In this document: positions 41,955-50,932 of the stretch, piece by piece
How positions within the stretch are numbered: the stretch's first letter is position 1
Layout: each line of letters begins with the position of its first letter
NCBI RefSeq assembly: GCF_042652925.1
Contig: NZ_JBHSHC010000099.1
Location: forward strand, 1-64,000
DNA from: Effusibacillus consociatus
GTDB lineage: Bacteria > Bacillota > Bacilli > Tumebacillales > Effusibacillaceae
Direction of reading: 5' to 3'
DNA: 64,000 nt
Notes under the pieces: generated by a model
Databases searched by the model: none
Seen by the model: only the letters and a program-made list of their open reading frames with translations
Told to the model about the DNA's origin: nothing
Made by a program: the position numbers and the translations under genes

Positions 41955-43397
41955 ATGGCGGAATTACAAACTGGATGGCACACACATCTTCGCTCAATCG
42001 CCGTCGCCAATAAAGAATATACAATTGAACAGCTGTCACAAATGGATACGAAGAATATTGTCCGGCAAATTAAGGAGCAGGTCAGTAAAACTTTTACCGT
42101 TCGAAAGACAGCGGCGGTGGTTGTGTTGGTAGCCCTGACCACTTTCGGGGCTCTGGCGATCCAAGAGAGTGTTGGGAAGACGGACTTGTACTACAAGGTC
42201 TATGTTGACGGGCAATATGTGGGAGATGTCAAAGACCCGAATTTTGTTTATGACAAAATTGCTTCACTAGGTGACAAACTGCAGGTTTCTGTTTCGTTGG
42301 TTCCGGTTCATCAGCGTTTGGCAGGCGGTACTTCGGAAGCGGAAGTTTCGTTCGCGATGAATGAAGCTGTGAATCCTCATGTACAGGCAATCATGATCCG
42401 AGTGGATGGTCAGGACGTTGCGGCAGTTAAAGATATGGCAACCGCAAAAGCAACAATTGAAAAGATTAAAGCGAAATTCGCCTCTGGTGACAAGGCCGTC
42501 AAAGAAGTGAAAATCATGCAAACTATTGATTTTCAGACGATGCGTGTCAATAGAGACGAGGTTCGCTCCTTGGAATCGGCCGCAGCAATCCTGCTGGAGG
42601 GGCGGGAAAAACCGAAAAAGTATTTGGTCTCGCGTGGTGAATCCCTTTGGACCATTGCGGCGAAAAACCAAACAACCGTTGATAAATTGAAGGCAGCCAA
42701 TCCCGAGATCGCAAACGAAAATGCTCTGCAGGAAGGTCAAGAGATTGCCATCAATTCGGTTGAGCCGTTCGTTACCGTTGAAGTAGTGGAGGAAATTACC
42801 CGCACTGTGCCGATCGAATATGAAACACAGTATCGGGACGATGCTTCTTTGAATAAAGGAGAACAGCGTGTGATCACCGAAGGGCAAGCCGGTGAGAAAA
42901 CGCAAAAAGTCCAGATCCGTAAGAAGAACGGAAACGTCTACGCAGAAATTGTACTGTCCGAGCAGGTTGTTAAAGAAAAAACAGACAAGGTTATCCTGCG
43001 CGGAACCAAGGTTCCTACAGAAGTGTCAGGCGATTGGGCATGGCCGGTGGCCTCCCGGACTATCTCCTCTACATATGGCGAATGGCGAGGAAGCAGTCAG
43101 CATTTTGCCATTGATATCAGTGCGCCCATTGGCACTGCTGTCTATGCTTCCAACAATGGAAGAGTCGTTTTTGCCGGATGGGACGGGGGATATGGCAACG
43201 TAATCCGGATTAGTCACGGAAATGGCGTTGTGAGTGTTTATGGACACTTGTCCTCGATTAAGGTTTCGGTTGGCCAACAAGTGGAGAAGGGCACTGTAAT
43301 TGGAGGTGTCGGCTCGACGGGCAACTCGACGGGTCCGCATCTTCACTATGAAGTGCTGGTCAATGGCGTTCGAGTCAATCCGGCTCCTTACATGTAA
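41955..43397 (+). CDS. M23 family metallopeptidase with LysM and G5 domains
   Basis: A 480-residue cell-wall endopeptidase. It has a cytoplasmic N-terminus of about 50 residues, one transmembrane helix (about 51-70), an extracellular region of about 150 residues, a LysM domain (about 222-267), a G5 domain (about 270-350) and a C-terminal LytM/M23 domain. The zinc ligands are visible: H383 and D387 (HFAID) and H464 in PHLHYEV, with H462 as catalytic partner. The set resembles sporulation and cell-wall M23 enzymes of Bacilli. AAAGGAGG precedes ATG 41955. Single gene between two terminators. Confidence 0.92.
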   Translation: MAELQTGWHTHLRSIAVANKEYTIEQLSQMDTKNIVRQIKEQVSKTFTVRKTAAVVVLVALTTFGALAIQESVGKTDLYYKVYVDGQYVGDVKDPNFVYDKIASLGDKLQVSVSLVPVHQRLAGGTSEAEVSFAMNEAVNPHVQAIMIRVDGQDVAAVKDMATAKATIEKIKAKFASGDKAVKEVKIMQTIDFQTMRVNRDEVRSLESAAAILLEGREKPKKYLVSRGESLWTIAAKNQTTVDKLKAANPEIANENALQEGQEIAINSVEPFVTVEVVEEITRTVPIEYETQYRDDASLNKGEQRVITEGQAGEKTQKVQIRKKNGNVYAEIVLSEQVVKEKTDKVILRGTKVPTEVSGDWAWPVASRTISSTYGEWRGSSQHFAIDISAPIGTAVYASNNGRVVFAGWDGGYGNVIRISHGNGVVSVYGHLSSIKVSVGQQVEKGTVIGGVGSTGNSTGPHLHYEVLVNGVRVNPAPYM

Positions 43398-43402
43398 GGC
43401 AG

Positions 43403-43429
43403 AAGGGTCTCATACGGGACCCTTTTTTG
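43403..43429 (+). terminator. Intrinsic terminator after the M23 peptidase gene
   Basis: AAGGGTCTC (43403-43411) pairs with GGGACCCTT (43416-43424) with one T·G pair and a short loop; T-run follows. Confidence 0.9.
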
Positions 43430-43460
43430 TTATACTTATTGCGGAATATATTATTTTTGG

Positions 43461-43515
43461 GCCCCCATCAAAGTACTCGGAATGAACTACTATGCTTAGC
43501 GTCACTTTGATGGGT
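43461..43515 (+). repeat. Long hairpin element, copy 2 (before yvoD)
   Basis: CCCATCAAAGT (43464-43474) pairs perfectly with ACTTTGATGGG (43504-43514) around a 29-nt loop that begins ACTCGG and ends GCTTAGCGTC. Against copy 1 (20044-20098) the left arm has an extra T, and the right arm has the matching extra A, so the pairing is preserved. The right arm ends 23 nt before the yvoD start codon. Confidence 0.8.
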
Positions 43516-43537
43516 GGTGACAGGAGAGAGGAACGGA

Positions 43538-44494
43538 ATGGATCGTGGTGTCTGGAAACGCGGATTGTGGTCAGGATTAAGAACCACTTGGGTACTTAGT
43601 AAAGTAATTGTTCCAGTCACCATGCTGGTAACGATACTCAAGCATACACCCGCAATTGAATGGATTGTGACCTTATTTCAACCTGTTATGAACTGGCTGG
43701 GGCTGCCGGGTGAGGCGGCGGTCGTCCTGGGATTGGGATTTATTCTGAATTTGTATGCGGCGATTGGCGCCATGTTCGTACTGCCTCTTACCTCGTACGA
43801 AATATTCGTATTAGCGGTCATGTTGAGTTTCGCCCATAATCTCTTTGTGGAAACTGCCGTGTCCAAAAGAGCAGGGTTATCAGCGACCGTGATTTGTTTG
43901 ACAAGAGTTGGAACCGCATTTCTTTCTGCAGCCGTGATTCGGTTGTTTGCTCCTGCAAATGCAGTGCCAGTTTCCGGCAAAATGGGGGAAGTCGTTTTCG
44001 ATCCCTACTTTTGGAACATGGAACTTTCGATTTTCCTGGCTGAACTCTTTCAGAAAGCGTGGACAGCGGTCTGGCAGTTGGCTTTGATTGTGATTCCGCT
44101 CATGTTTGTCATTCAAATCCTGAAGGAAATCAAGTTTCTTGATTCCATGGCAGGTTGGATGCGGCCTGTCACCCGTCTGTTGGGATTGCCGGAGAAAGCG
44201 GCTGTTCCGCTTCTTGCGGGATTGTTTTTTGGGCTGGCGTACGGAGCGGGTGTGATTCTCCAGTCTACTCAGGAGGAGAATCTGACTCGGCGTGAACTGT
44301 ACTTGATGTTTATTTTTTTGATCTTGTGTCATGCAGTGGTTGAGGATACGCTATTATTTGTTCCTCTGGGAATTAACGGATGGCTGCTTCTCGGCACACG
44401 GCTTGCGGCTGCAGTTATTATAACCGCAGTGTTGTCCAGAGTATGGCGAGAGCGACGGGTCATTCAGAATCTGGCGGTCAGCAATGGAAAGTAA
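43538..44494 (+). CDS. Nucleoside-recognition (Gate) domain membrane protein YvoD
   Basis: A 318-residue polytopic membrane protein with two Gate-type repeats. GLGFILNLYAAIGAM in the first half and LAGLFFGLAYGAGVIL in the second are typical. In B. subtilis yvoD lies between lgt and ppaX; here it lies between the M23 gene and ppaX. Function unknown, probably transport. I place the start at ATG 43538 (GGAGAGAGGA upstream) rather than the in-frame GTG inside the hairpin's 3' flank. The hairpin element immediately upstream may affect its expression. Confidence 0.87.
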   Translation: MDRGVWKRGLWSGLRTTWVLSKVIVPVTMLVTILKHTPAIEWIVTLFQPVMNWLGLPGEAAVVLGLGFILNLYAAIGAMFVLPLTSYEIFVLAVMLSFAHNLFVETAVSKRAGLSATVICLTRVGTAFLSAAVIRLFAPANAVPVSGKMGEVVFDPYFWNMELSIFLAELFQKAWTAVWQLALIVIPLMFVIQILKEIKFLDSMAGWMRPVTRLLGLPEKAAVPLLAGLFFGLAYGAGVILQSTQEENLTRRELYLMFIFLILCHAVVEDTLLFVPLGINGWLLLGTRLAAAVIITAVLSRVWRERRVIQNLAVSNGK

Positions 44495-44522
44495 GGCATA
44501 ATAAAAGATGTGGAGGACTATT

Positions 44523-45164
44523 GTGAGATATCCGTATATCTTGTTCGACCTAGACGGTACATTGATCGATACGAATGAATTGATTTTACAGTCTTTTGAA
44601 CATACGCTTGAACATTATTTTCCGGGTCGGTACACGAGGAAGGATGTTCTTCCGTATATGGGGGAGCCACTTGTGAAGCAGTTGGGGCGTTGGGCGGAAC
44701 CTGAGCGGGTCCCCGAAATGGCGGGAACCTACCGCAATTACAACGTGGAACAACACGATCGGCTGGTTGCGATTTTTCCGGATGTGCAAGAGGTATTGGA
44801 AGAGCTGAAAAATCTGGGCTGCAGGATGGCGGTCGTCACCAGCAAAATGCGGTTGACTGCGGAAATGGGACTCCGTCGTTTTGGCTTGGAACGATATATG
44901 GGGACAATCATAACAATTGAAGATACGGAAAAGCATAAACCGGATCCGGAACCTCTCCTGTTGGCAATGAAAAGATTGGGGGCGGATCCTGTTAAAACGC
45001 TGATGGTCGGGGATTCTCCCTATGACATCTTGGGCGGTCAATCTGCCGGGACGGCTACCTGTGGAGTTGCTTGGAGTCTGCGGGGGCGTGAAGGTTTAAC
45101 ACGCTATAAACCTGATTATTTGATCGAGGACATGAAACAATTAGTGGAGATTGTGCGGGGGTAG
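44523..45164 (+). CDS. ppaX: Pyrophosphatase PpaX
   Basis: HAD-family enzyme that hydrolyses the pyrophosphate formed when HPrK/P dephosphorylates P-Ser-HPr. It has 213 residues from GTG 44523, with TGGAGG 8 nt upstream; an in-frame ATG at 44508 would add five residues but destroys this spacing. Motif I LFDLDGTLIDTNE, motif II VVTSK, and motif IV MVGDSPYDILGG are intact. Its position between yvoD and yvoF matches B. subtilis. Confidence 0.93.
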   Translation: MRYPYILFDLDGTLIDTNELILQSFEHTLEHYFPGRYTRKDVLPYMGEPLVKQLGRWAEPERVPEMAGTYRNYNVEQHDRLVAIFPDVQEVLEELKNLGCRMAVVTSKMRLTAEMGLRRFGLERYMGTIITIEDTEKHKPDPEPLLLAMKRLGADPVKTLMVGDSPYDILGGQSAGTATCGVAWSLRGREGLTRYKPDYLIEDMKQLVEIVRG

Positions 45165-45165
45165 T

Positions 45166-45657
45166 ATGAGAAGAACGAACCGGTATCCGGTGCAGGGAGC
45201 AAATTCACTTTGGCAATTGTATAAGACCGTGCCTTTCTGGAAGGTGGCCCGAAACTTCATTGTGATCCAAATTGCTCGCTACACACCTTTTTTTGGCATG
45301 AAAAATTGGCTGTATAGAACATTTCTAGGGACGCAGGTCGGACATCAAACGGCATTTGGTCTAATGGCGATGCTTGATATCATGTTCCCCGAACGGATCC
45401 GGGTGGGCAGCAATTCGATTATCGGTTATAACTCCACGATTCTCGCCCACGAATACCTGATTGAAGAGTACCGCTTGGGCGATGTGATAATTGGGGATCG
45501 AGTCATGATTGGCGCGAACACGACCATTCTTCCGGGTGTGAGCATAGGAGACGGGGCGGTCATCGGTGCCGGTTCGCTTGTGAACCGCGACATTCCTCCC
45601 GGGGTATTTGCTGCCGGAAATCCGGTACGTATCATTCGGGAACTGCAAGCCGAATAG
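45166..45657 (+). CDS. Acyltransferase with hexapeptide repeats (YvoF-like)
   Basis: A 163-residue left-handed beta-helix acetyltransferase. The N-terminal 50 residues form an amphipathic region; hexapeptide turns begin near IRVGSNSIIGYNS and run through IIGDRVMIGANTTILPGVSIGDGAVIGAGS, ending with the usual PAGNPVRIIR-type tail. The acceptor is unknown. It begins 2 bp after the ppaX stop; yvoF occupies the same place before hisZ in B. subtilis. Confidence 0.88.
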   Translation: MRRTNRYPVQGANSLWQLYKTVPFWKVARNFIVIQIARYTPFFGMKNWLYRTFLGTQVGHQTAFGLMAMLDIMFPERIRVGSNSIIGYNSTILAHEYLIEEYRLGDVIIGDRVMIGANTTILPGVSIGDGAVIGAGSLVNRDIPPGVFAAGNPVRIIRELQAE

Positions 45658-45671
45658 AATGTGGCTGTTGA

Positions 45672-45735
45672 TTGACATATCCCCCGCATCATGCTAACAT
45701 TTGAAATCATACTTTAGTATATTAGCAAACTAAAG
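45672..45735 (+). promoter_or_regulatory. his operon promoter with palindromic operator in the leader
   Basis: TTGACA (45672-45677), a 17-bp spacer and TAACAT (45695-45700) form a strong sigma-A promoter. Just downstream, around the expected start of transcription, CTTTAGT (45712-45718) and ACTAAAG (45729-45735) form an inverted repeat with a 10-nt centre. TTTAGT-N10-ACTAAA with CTA/TAG half-sites resembles TrpR-like operators, and a TrpR-family protein (YerC/HisR) has been proposed as his repressor in Bacillales. No T-box features are seen. Confidence 0.65.
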
Positions 45736-45755
45736 CGTCGGTAGGTGAATACTGG

Positions 45756-46988
45756 ATGCAGAAGCCGTTATTGTTTGAGAAACCGCAGGGAGTCAGAGAT
45801 TTTTTACCGGATACCGCCGCCAATAAGCGACAGGTTGAGCGGGAGATCTCAAAAAGTTTTGCCGGTTGGGGATATCGGGAGATTATTACGCCGATGTTTG
45901 AATACATGGACACGTTTCAAACCGGGATCCGGGGAGCGGAAGACCGGGTTTTTAAGTTTGTGGAGCGTTCGGGCCGAATGGTGGCATTGCGTGCGGATAT
46001 GACATCTCCGATCGCGCGGGTGGTCGCTTCCTTGTTGAAGGACTCGCCACTGCCCATCCGTTTGTCCTATACAGCGAATATTTTCCGGCAGCAGGAATTG
46101 GTTGCCGGGCGGGATGCGGAGTTTACGCAGGCGGGTGTCGAACTGATCGGGGATGCTTCTCCGGATGCAGATGCCGAGATGCTGGCGTTGGCCGTATCCA
46201 CTCTAAAGGCCATTGGTCTTGAAGGATTCCGGCTTGCCTTGGGACAGGTCGGTTTTGTACACGGGCTGCTGCAGGAATACGTCGTGGATGAAGCGATCCG
46301 GGATCGGCTGCAAAGTGCGCTTGCAGATAAAGATTATGTCGCATATGAGCGGACAATTGCACTGGAAGTGACCGAGCCCGCTTCCTCCATTCTGCTCCAG
46401 ATCCCCCGGCTTCGGGGGGGTGTGACAGTTCTTGCAAAAGCCGGAGAATTGACGAGCAATCCGCAAGCCCGGGAAGCTTTGCAGAATTTGGAGGACATCT
46501 GGCGAGTTCTTGCGATCCATGGTGTTACAGACCATGTTCAAATTGATCTGAGCCTGCTCTTGGGATTGAATTATTATACGGGAGCTGTTTTTGAAGGCTA
46601 TGCGCCGCTGATGGGTTTTCCGATCTGCGGCGGCGGACGTTATGACGAATTGATTGAACGGTTTGGCCGGAAAGCTCCTGCGACCGGTTTTATTATAGGG
46701 ATTGAAAGAATACTGGAGATTCTTGAGAAAAAAGGGGCTTTTTCCCCGGATGCACGCTACCTGCTATGTTATCCGGAGGAAGATCGTGAACCGGCCCTTC
46801 ATTTTGCCTCTTTTCTTAGAAGACAAGGGATTCCGGTTTCCACGAAATTGATTGCACGGGATGAAAAAGTGCCGGTTGTTGAAGGTTCTGACCCGGTTCG
46901 ATTGGAAGCAGGCAGCCTGCAAACCAATGACGTAAAGCTTCACAGTTTCTATCAAGTTTTTCAGGCGGAAGGTGGAAAATTCCGATGA
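45756..46988 (+). CDS. hisZ: ATP phosphoribosyltransferase regulatory subunit
   Basis: A histidyl-tRNA-synthetase-like protein without aminoacylation role; it forms the active ATP phosphoribosyltransferase complex with short HisG. It has 410 residues. Class II synthetase core segments are present (motif-2-like ADMTSPIARV and IFRQQ), with GGGRYDELIERFG near residue 290, and the tRNA-binding C-terminal domain is lacking. AGGTGA precedes ATG 45756. First gene of hisZGDBHAF(IE); it overlaps hisG in ATGA. Confidence 0.94.
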   Translation: MQKPLLFEKPQGVRDFLPDTAANKRQVEREISKSFAGWGYREIITPMFEYMDTFQTGIRGAEDRVFKFVERSGRMVALRADMTSPIARVVASLLKDSPLPIRLSYTANIFRQQELVAGRDAEFTQAGVELIGDASPDADAEMLALAVSTLKAIGLEGFRLALGQVGFVHGLLQEYVVDEAIRDRLQSALADKDYVAYERTIALEVTEPASSILLQIPRLRGGVTVLAKAGELTSNPQAREALQNLEDIWRVLAIHGVTDHVQIDLSLLLGLNYYTGAVFEGYAPLMGFPICGGGRYDELIERFGRKAPATGFIIGIERILEILEKKGAFSPDARYLLCYPEEDREPALHFASFLRRQGIPVSTKLIARDEKVPVVEGSDPVRLEAGSLQTNDVKLHSFYQVFQAEGGKFR

Positions 46989-47659
46989 CACCAACAGATG
47001 GTCAACAGTTAACGGTCGCTCTGTCAAAGGGACGCATCATGAAAGATACACTGCGCCTTTTGCAGCAGGCAGGGATTCCGGTACCGGAAGACATTGAAGA
47101 ATCCCGCAAGCTGATTCTTGAATCATCCGATCGTACTGTTCGATATATCCTTTCGAAACCTGTAGATGTTCCGACTTATGTAGAGTACGGTGTAGCAGAC
47201 GTAGGAATTGTCGGCAAAGATGTGCTTCTTGAAGCAGAACGTGATCTGTATGAACTGCTTGATCTTGGCATCGGGCGCTGCCGTATGTGCGTATGCGGTC
47301 TGCCGGGTACCAAAGGCGGAATGGTAAGCCGGGTGGCCAGCAAATATCCGCGAATTGCAACCAACCATTTTCGCAATCAGGGTCAACAGGTGGAAGTGAT
47401 CTTTTTAAACGGTTCCGTTGAATTGGCGCCATTGATCGGGTTGGCGGACGGGATTGTAGATCTGGTCGAAACAGGCCGCACACTGGCGGAAAACGGACTG
47501 GTCATCCAGGAGGAAATTGCTCAGATCACCACACGCGTAGTGGCCAACCGTATGAGCTTCCGGTTGAAAAGTGAGCAGATCGACAATTTTGTCACAGGGT
47601 TGCGTCAGGTGACAGAACAGAAAGTGCAAGCCATCCTCGGCAGGGGGGAGCAGGTATGA
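46985..47659 (+). CDS. hisG: ATP phosphoribosyltransferase, short form
   Basis: First step of histidine synthesis: ATP plus PRPP to phosphoribosyl-ATP. 224 residues, the short form lacking the regulatory C-terminal domain, which fits the presence of hisZ. VALSKGRIMKDTL opens the protein, and EYGVADVGIVGKDVL and the PRPP loop region DLVETGRTL are intact. It overlaps hisZ by 4 bp and hisD by 4 bp. Confidence 0.96.
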   Translation: MTPTDGQQLTVALSKGRIMKDTLRLLQQAGIPVPEDIEESRKLILESSDRTVRYILSKPVDVPTYVEYGVADVGIVGKDVLLEAERDLYELLDLGIGRCRMCVCGLPGTKGGMVSRVASKYPRIATNHFRNQGQQVEVIFLNGSVELAPLIGLADGIVDLVETGRTLAENGLVIQEEIAQITTRVVANRMSFRLKSEQIDNFVTGLRQVTEQKVQAILGRGEQV

Positions 47660-48933
47660 TACGAATTGTAGAAGCAAAGGAGTTTTCGCTAAAACGGGAA
47701 GAAGCGGAACCCTATGAAAAAGAACGGGAAACCGTCCTTGATATCATTCAACATATCCGTCAGTACGGGGATCAAGCATTGCGGGCATTTACCCGGCGGT
47801 TTGATGGGGCTGAACTTATTGATTTTCGGGTGCCGGAGGCTGCTTTTGCAGAGGCTTACAACCAGGTCGCTCCGGAATTCGTGAACGCGCTGCGTGATGC
47901 GATTGCAAATATTCGGCGTTACCATGAGGCTCAACGCCGCCAGTCTTATTTGATGATGGATGAAGAGGGGACTACGCTCGGACAGCTGGTTCGTCCGCTG
48001 CAGCGGGTGGGAGTCTATGTTCCGGGAGGAACCGCTTCATATCCTTCGACAGTACTGATGAATGTGATTCCTGCACAAGTGGCCGGTGTGCCCGAGATCG
48101 TTGTGGCGACACCGCCTGACAAAGAGGGAAATGTAAACCCCGGTGTTCTGGTGGCTTTGCAGGAGTTGGGTATTACCGAAGTGTATCGTGTAGGTGGCGC
48201 CCAGTCGATAGCGGCTCTGGCGTATGGTACTCAGTCCATTCGTCCGGTTGATAAGATTGTGGGTCCCGGGAATATCTATGTCGCTCTTGCGAAGCAAGCC
48301 GTTTTCGGAAAAGTCAGCATCGAAAGCATTGCGGGTCCGTCCGATATTTTGGTTGTGGCCGACGATACGGCCGATCCGGAGTATGTCGCAGCCGATTTGC
48401 TGTCGCAAGCGGAACACGGTGAAACTTCACAAGCGATTCTGGTGACTCCGTCACGTGAGCTGGCAGAAAAAACGGCCGTTGCACTTGAGCGGCAACTAGC
48501 CGCTCTACCGCGCCGGGAGATCACCGAAGTCTCGATCCGCAACATGGGTGCGATCGTGGTGACGGCCGATTTGGCGGAAGCTGTCGATGTTGCAAACAGA
48601 GTGGCTCCGGAGCACCTGGAACTGATTGTGGGAAATCCGGATGATTGGATTGGCCGGATTGTGAATGCAGGTGCAATTTTCGTAGGTGCTTATTCAACAG
48701 AGCCGGTCGGAGACTACTATTGCGGCACCAACCACGTGCTTCCGACAGAGGGAACCGCCCGTTTTTCCTCACCGTTAAATGTGGACGACTTCCTGAAGAA
48801 GACATCTTTGATTCGTTACAGCAAGACTTCGTTATTGAATCATGGACATAAGATCATTGCACTGGCGGAGGCGGAAGGACTCGAGGCACATGCAAACGCA
48901 GTCCGCATCCGGCTTCAAAAGGAAGGAAAGTGA
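47656..48933 (+). CDS. hisD: Histidinol dehydrogenase
   Basis: Zinc- and NAD-dependent oxidation of histidinol to histidine, the last two steps. It has 425 residues. The signature region VYVPGGTASYPSTVLMNVIPA, the IAGPSDILVVAD segment and the catalytic/zinc-binding LSQAEHGETSQA and RVAPEHLEL stretches are intact. It overlaps hisG in ATGA. Confidence 0.97.
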   Translation: MIRIVEAKEFSLKREEAEPYEKERETVLDIIQHIRQYGDQALRAFTRRFDGAELIDFRVPEAAFAEAYNQVAPEFVNALRDAIANIRRYHEAQRRQSYLMMDEEGTTLGQLVRPLQRVGVYVPGGTASYPSTVLMNVIPAQVAGVPEIVVATPPDKEGNVNPGVLVALQELGITEVYRVGGAQSIAALAYGTQSIRPVDKIVGPGNIYVALAKQAVFGKVSIESIAGPSDILVVADDTADPEYVAADLLSQAEHGETSQAILVTPSRELAEKTAVALERQLAALPRREITEVSIRNMGAIVVTADLAEAVDVANRVAPEHLELIVGNPDDWIGRIVNAGAIFVGAYSTEPVGDYYCGTNHVLPTEGTARFSSPLNVDDFLKKTSLIRYSKTSLLNHGHKIIALAEAEGLEAHANAVRIRLQKEGK

Positions 48934-48938
48934 CGACC

Positions 48939-49532
48939 ATGAGCGCAAACCGAATTGGAGAAATCAAACGGGACACGTTTGAGACACAGATTGCCCTAAA
49001 GTTGAATCTTGACGGGGAAGGCAGGCGGCAGCTTGAATTACCTGTGCCTTTCCTCAAACATATGCTGGATTTGTTTGTAAAACACTCCGGTTTTGATCTG
49101 GATGTGGATGCAAAAGGAGATATTGAGATCGATGATCATCACACGGTCGAGGATATCGGAATTTGCTTGGGACAGGCATTCAAACAGGCAATAGGCGACA
49201 AGGCGGGAATACGCAGGTACGGCAACCGCTTCACACCGATGGATGAAGCGCTGGCTCAGGTGACGGTTGACATCTCCGGCCGCTCCTATCTGGTATTTAA
49301 TGCGCAGTTCCCTGCAGAAAAAGTCGGTAATTTCCAGACCGAACTCGTGCTTGAATTCTTCCAGGCATTTACGGCTAACGCAGGTGTTACTCTGCATATC
49401 AATCTGCATTACGGCACCAATACACATCACATGATTGAAGGGATCTTTAAAGCATTTGCCGGTGCGTTGGCAGAGGCTGCAAGAAAAGACGAAACCATAA
49501 AAGGTGTTTTGTCAACCAAAGGATCGCTGTAG
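48939..49532 (+). CDS. hisB: Imidazoleglycerol-phosphate dehydratase
   Basis: Dehydrates imidazole glycerol phosphate to imidazole acetol phosphate. It has 197 residues, monofunctional as in Bacilli. The metal-binding motifs DIEIDDHHTVED and the second His cluster YGTNTHHMIE are present. I choose ATG 48939 (GGAAGGA 11 nt upstream); a GTG at 48930 inside the hisD stop is too close to that site. It begins 5 bp after hisD. Confidence 0.95.
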   Translation: MSANRIGEIKRDTFETQIALKLNLDGEGRRQLELPVPFLKHMLDLFVKHSGFDLDVDAKGDIEIDDHHTVEDIGICLGQAFKQAIGDKAGIRRYGNRFTPMDEALAQVTVDISGRSYLVFNAQFPAEKVGNFQTELVLEFFQAFTANAGVTLHINLHYGTNTHHMIEGIFKAFAGALAEAARKDETIKGVLSTKGSL

Positions 49533-49547
49533 CGGGGAGGTAACATA

Positions 49548-50168
49548 ATGATCGCGATTGTTGACTACGGTATGGGGAACTTGCGATCGGTACAGAAAGC
49601 ATTTGAAAAGGTCGGCCATAAAGCGGTTGTCACCAGTCACCCGCGTGAGGTGGAAGCGGCGGACGGTGTCCTGCTTCCGGGTGTAGGTGCGTTTGGGGAC
49701 GCGATGTTTCATTTGCATGAACTGGGATTGGTCGAGGCTGTAAAAAACTTTGCGGAACAAGACAAACCGTTGTTAGGAATCTGTCTTGGCATGCAGTTAT
49801 TGTTTACCACGTCGGAAGAACATGGACATCATACCGGGCTGAACTTGATTTCCGGTCACGTTAAGCGTTTTAAAGGGGATTTCAAGATCCCGCAGGTTGG
49901 TTGGAATTCGCTGAACCTCAAACGAGAGCATCCGCTGCTTGAGGGTGTCAAGCAAGATGATTATGTCTACTACGTCCACAGTTATTTAGTCGATCCGACA
50001 GACCGGAACGTGATTCTTGCCAGCAGCGATTATCACGGTGAGGTACCGGGCGTGGTCGGGTACAAAAATATTTTTGGCATTCAGTTTCATCCGGAAAAAA
50101 GCTCGGCCGTCGGACTCCGAATGCTGGACAACTTCGGTAGGATGTGCAAGGAAGGAGTCTTACTATGA
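49548..50168 (+). CDS. hisH: Imidazole glycerol phosphate synthase, glutaminase subunit
   Basis: Supplies ammonia from glutamine to HisF. It has 206 residues of the class I amidotransferase fold: DYGMGNLRSV at the start, the nucleophile cysteine in LLGICLGMQ, and the His/Glu pair in FGIQFHPEKS. It overlaps hisA in ATGA. Confidence 0.96.
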   Translation: MIAIVDYGMGNLRSVQKAFEKVGHKAVVTSHPREVEAADGVLLPGVGAFGDAMFHLHELGLVEAVKNFAEQDKPLLGICLGMQLLFTTSEEHGHHTGLNLISGHVKRFKGDFKIPQVGWNSLNLKREHPLLEGVKQDDYVYYVHSYLVDPTDRNVILASSDYHGEVPGVVGYKNIFGIQFHPEKSSAVGLRMLDNFGRMCKEGVLL

Positions 50169-50932
50169 GCAAAAGCGAATTTATCTTATATCCCGCGATC
50201 GACATTCTGGACGGGAAAGCGGTTCGTCTGCTTCGCGGGGATTATGACGAGAAAACCGTCTACAATGACAATCCGGTCGAAGTGGCTCGCCAGTGGGTGG
50301 AGCAGGGGGCGGATTTTATCCATGTGGTCGATTTGGATGGAGCGAAAGAAGGATCTCCCAAAAACCGCCCGGTGATCGAAGAGATTGTAAAAAGTGTTCC
50401 GGTGCCCGTACAGGTCGGGGGCGGAATTCGGACTGGCGAGACATTGGAAGCTCTTTTCTCTTTGGGAGTGGCTCGCTGTATTCTCGGGACTGCTGCTGTT
50501 CGGGAACCTGATTTTGTGAAACAGGCTCTTGTGGAATATGGGGAAAAGATCGCAATTGGAATCGACGCAAAAAATGGTTGGGTAGCTGTTAACGGCTGGT
50601 TGGAAACGTCCGACATCTCTGCCGTGGAATTGGGCAAGCAGTTGAAGCAGTGGGGTGCGTCCCGGGTGATTTTTACCGATATTGCTCGAGATGGTACATT
50701 AACGGGGCCGAATCTCGCAGCTACCATTGATTTGGCTGAGCAAACCGGACTAAAAGTGATCGTTTCAGGCGGCGTCAAAGAGACGAATGATTTGCTGGAG
50801 CTTACGAAATACCGCCAAACTGGGGTTGCCGGAGCGATCATCGGCAAAGCGCTCTATACGGGAAGCATCGATTTGCAAAGTGCCATTACGCAGGTGAAAC
50901 AGATCCTGGATGTCGACGGAGGGAAAGCGTAA
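50165..50932 (+). CDS. hisA: ProFAR isomerase (HisA)
   Basis: Converts ProFAR to PRFAR with a TIM-barrel fold. It has 255 residues from ATG 50165, which overlaps the hisH stop; GGAAGGAG lies upstream. The paired catalytic Asp residues are in YPAIDILDGKAVRLLRGDY and the FTDIARDGTLTGPN segment; the phosphate-binding VQVGGGIRT is intact. It overlaps hisF by 1 bp (TAATG). Confidence 0.96.
   Translation: MSKSEFILYPAIDILDGKAVRLLRGDYDEKTVYNDNPVEVARQWVEQGADFIHVVDLDGAKEGSPKNRPVIEEIVKSVPVPVQVGGGIRTGETLEALFSLGVARCILGTAAVREPDFVKQALVEYGEKIAIGIDAKNGWVAVNGWLETSDISAVELGKQLKQWGASRVIFTDIARDGTLTGPNLAATIDLAEQTGLKVIVSGGVKETNDLLELTKYRQTGVAGAIIGKALYTGSIDLQSAITQVKQILDVDGGKA

Noticed and set aside
45661..45755. T-box riboswitch before hisZ
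   Set aside because: The leader is only about 50 nt, with no specifier loop, T-box sequence or terminator/antiterminator pair.
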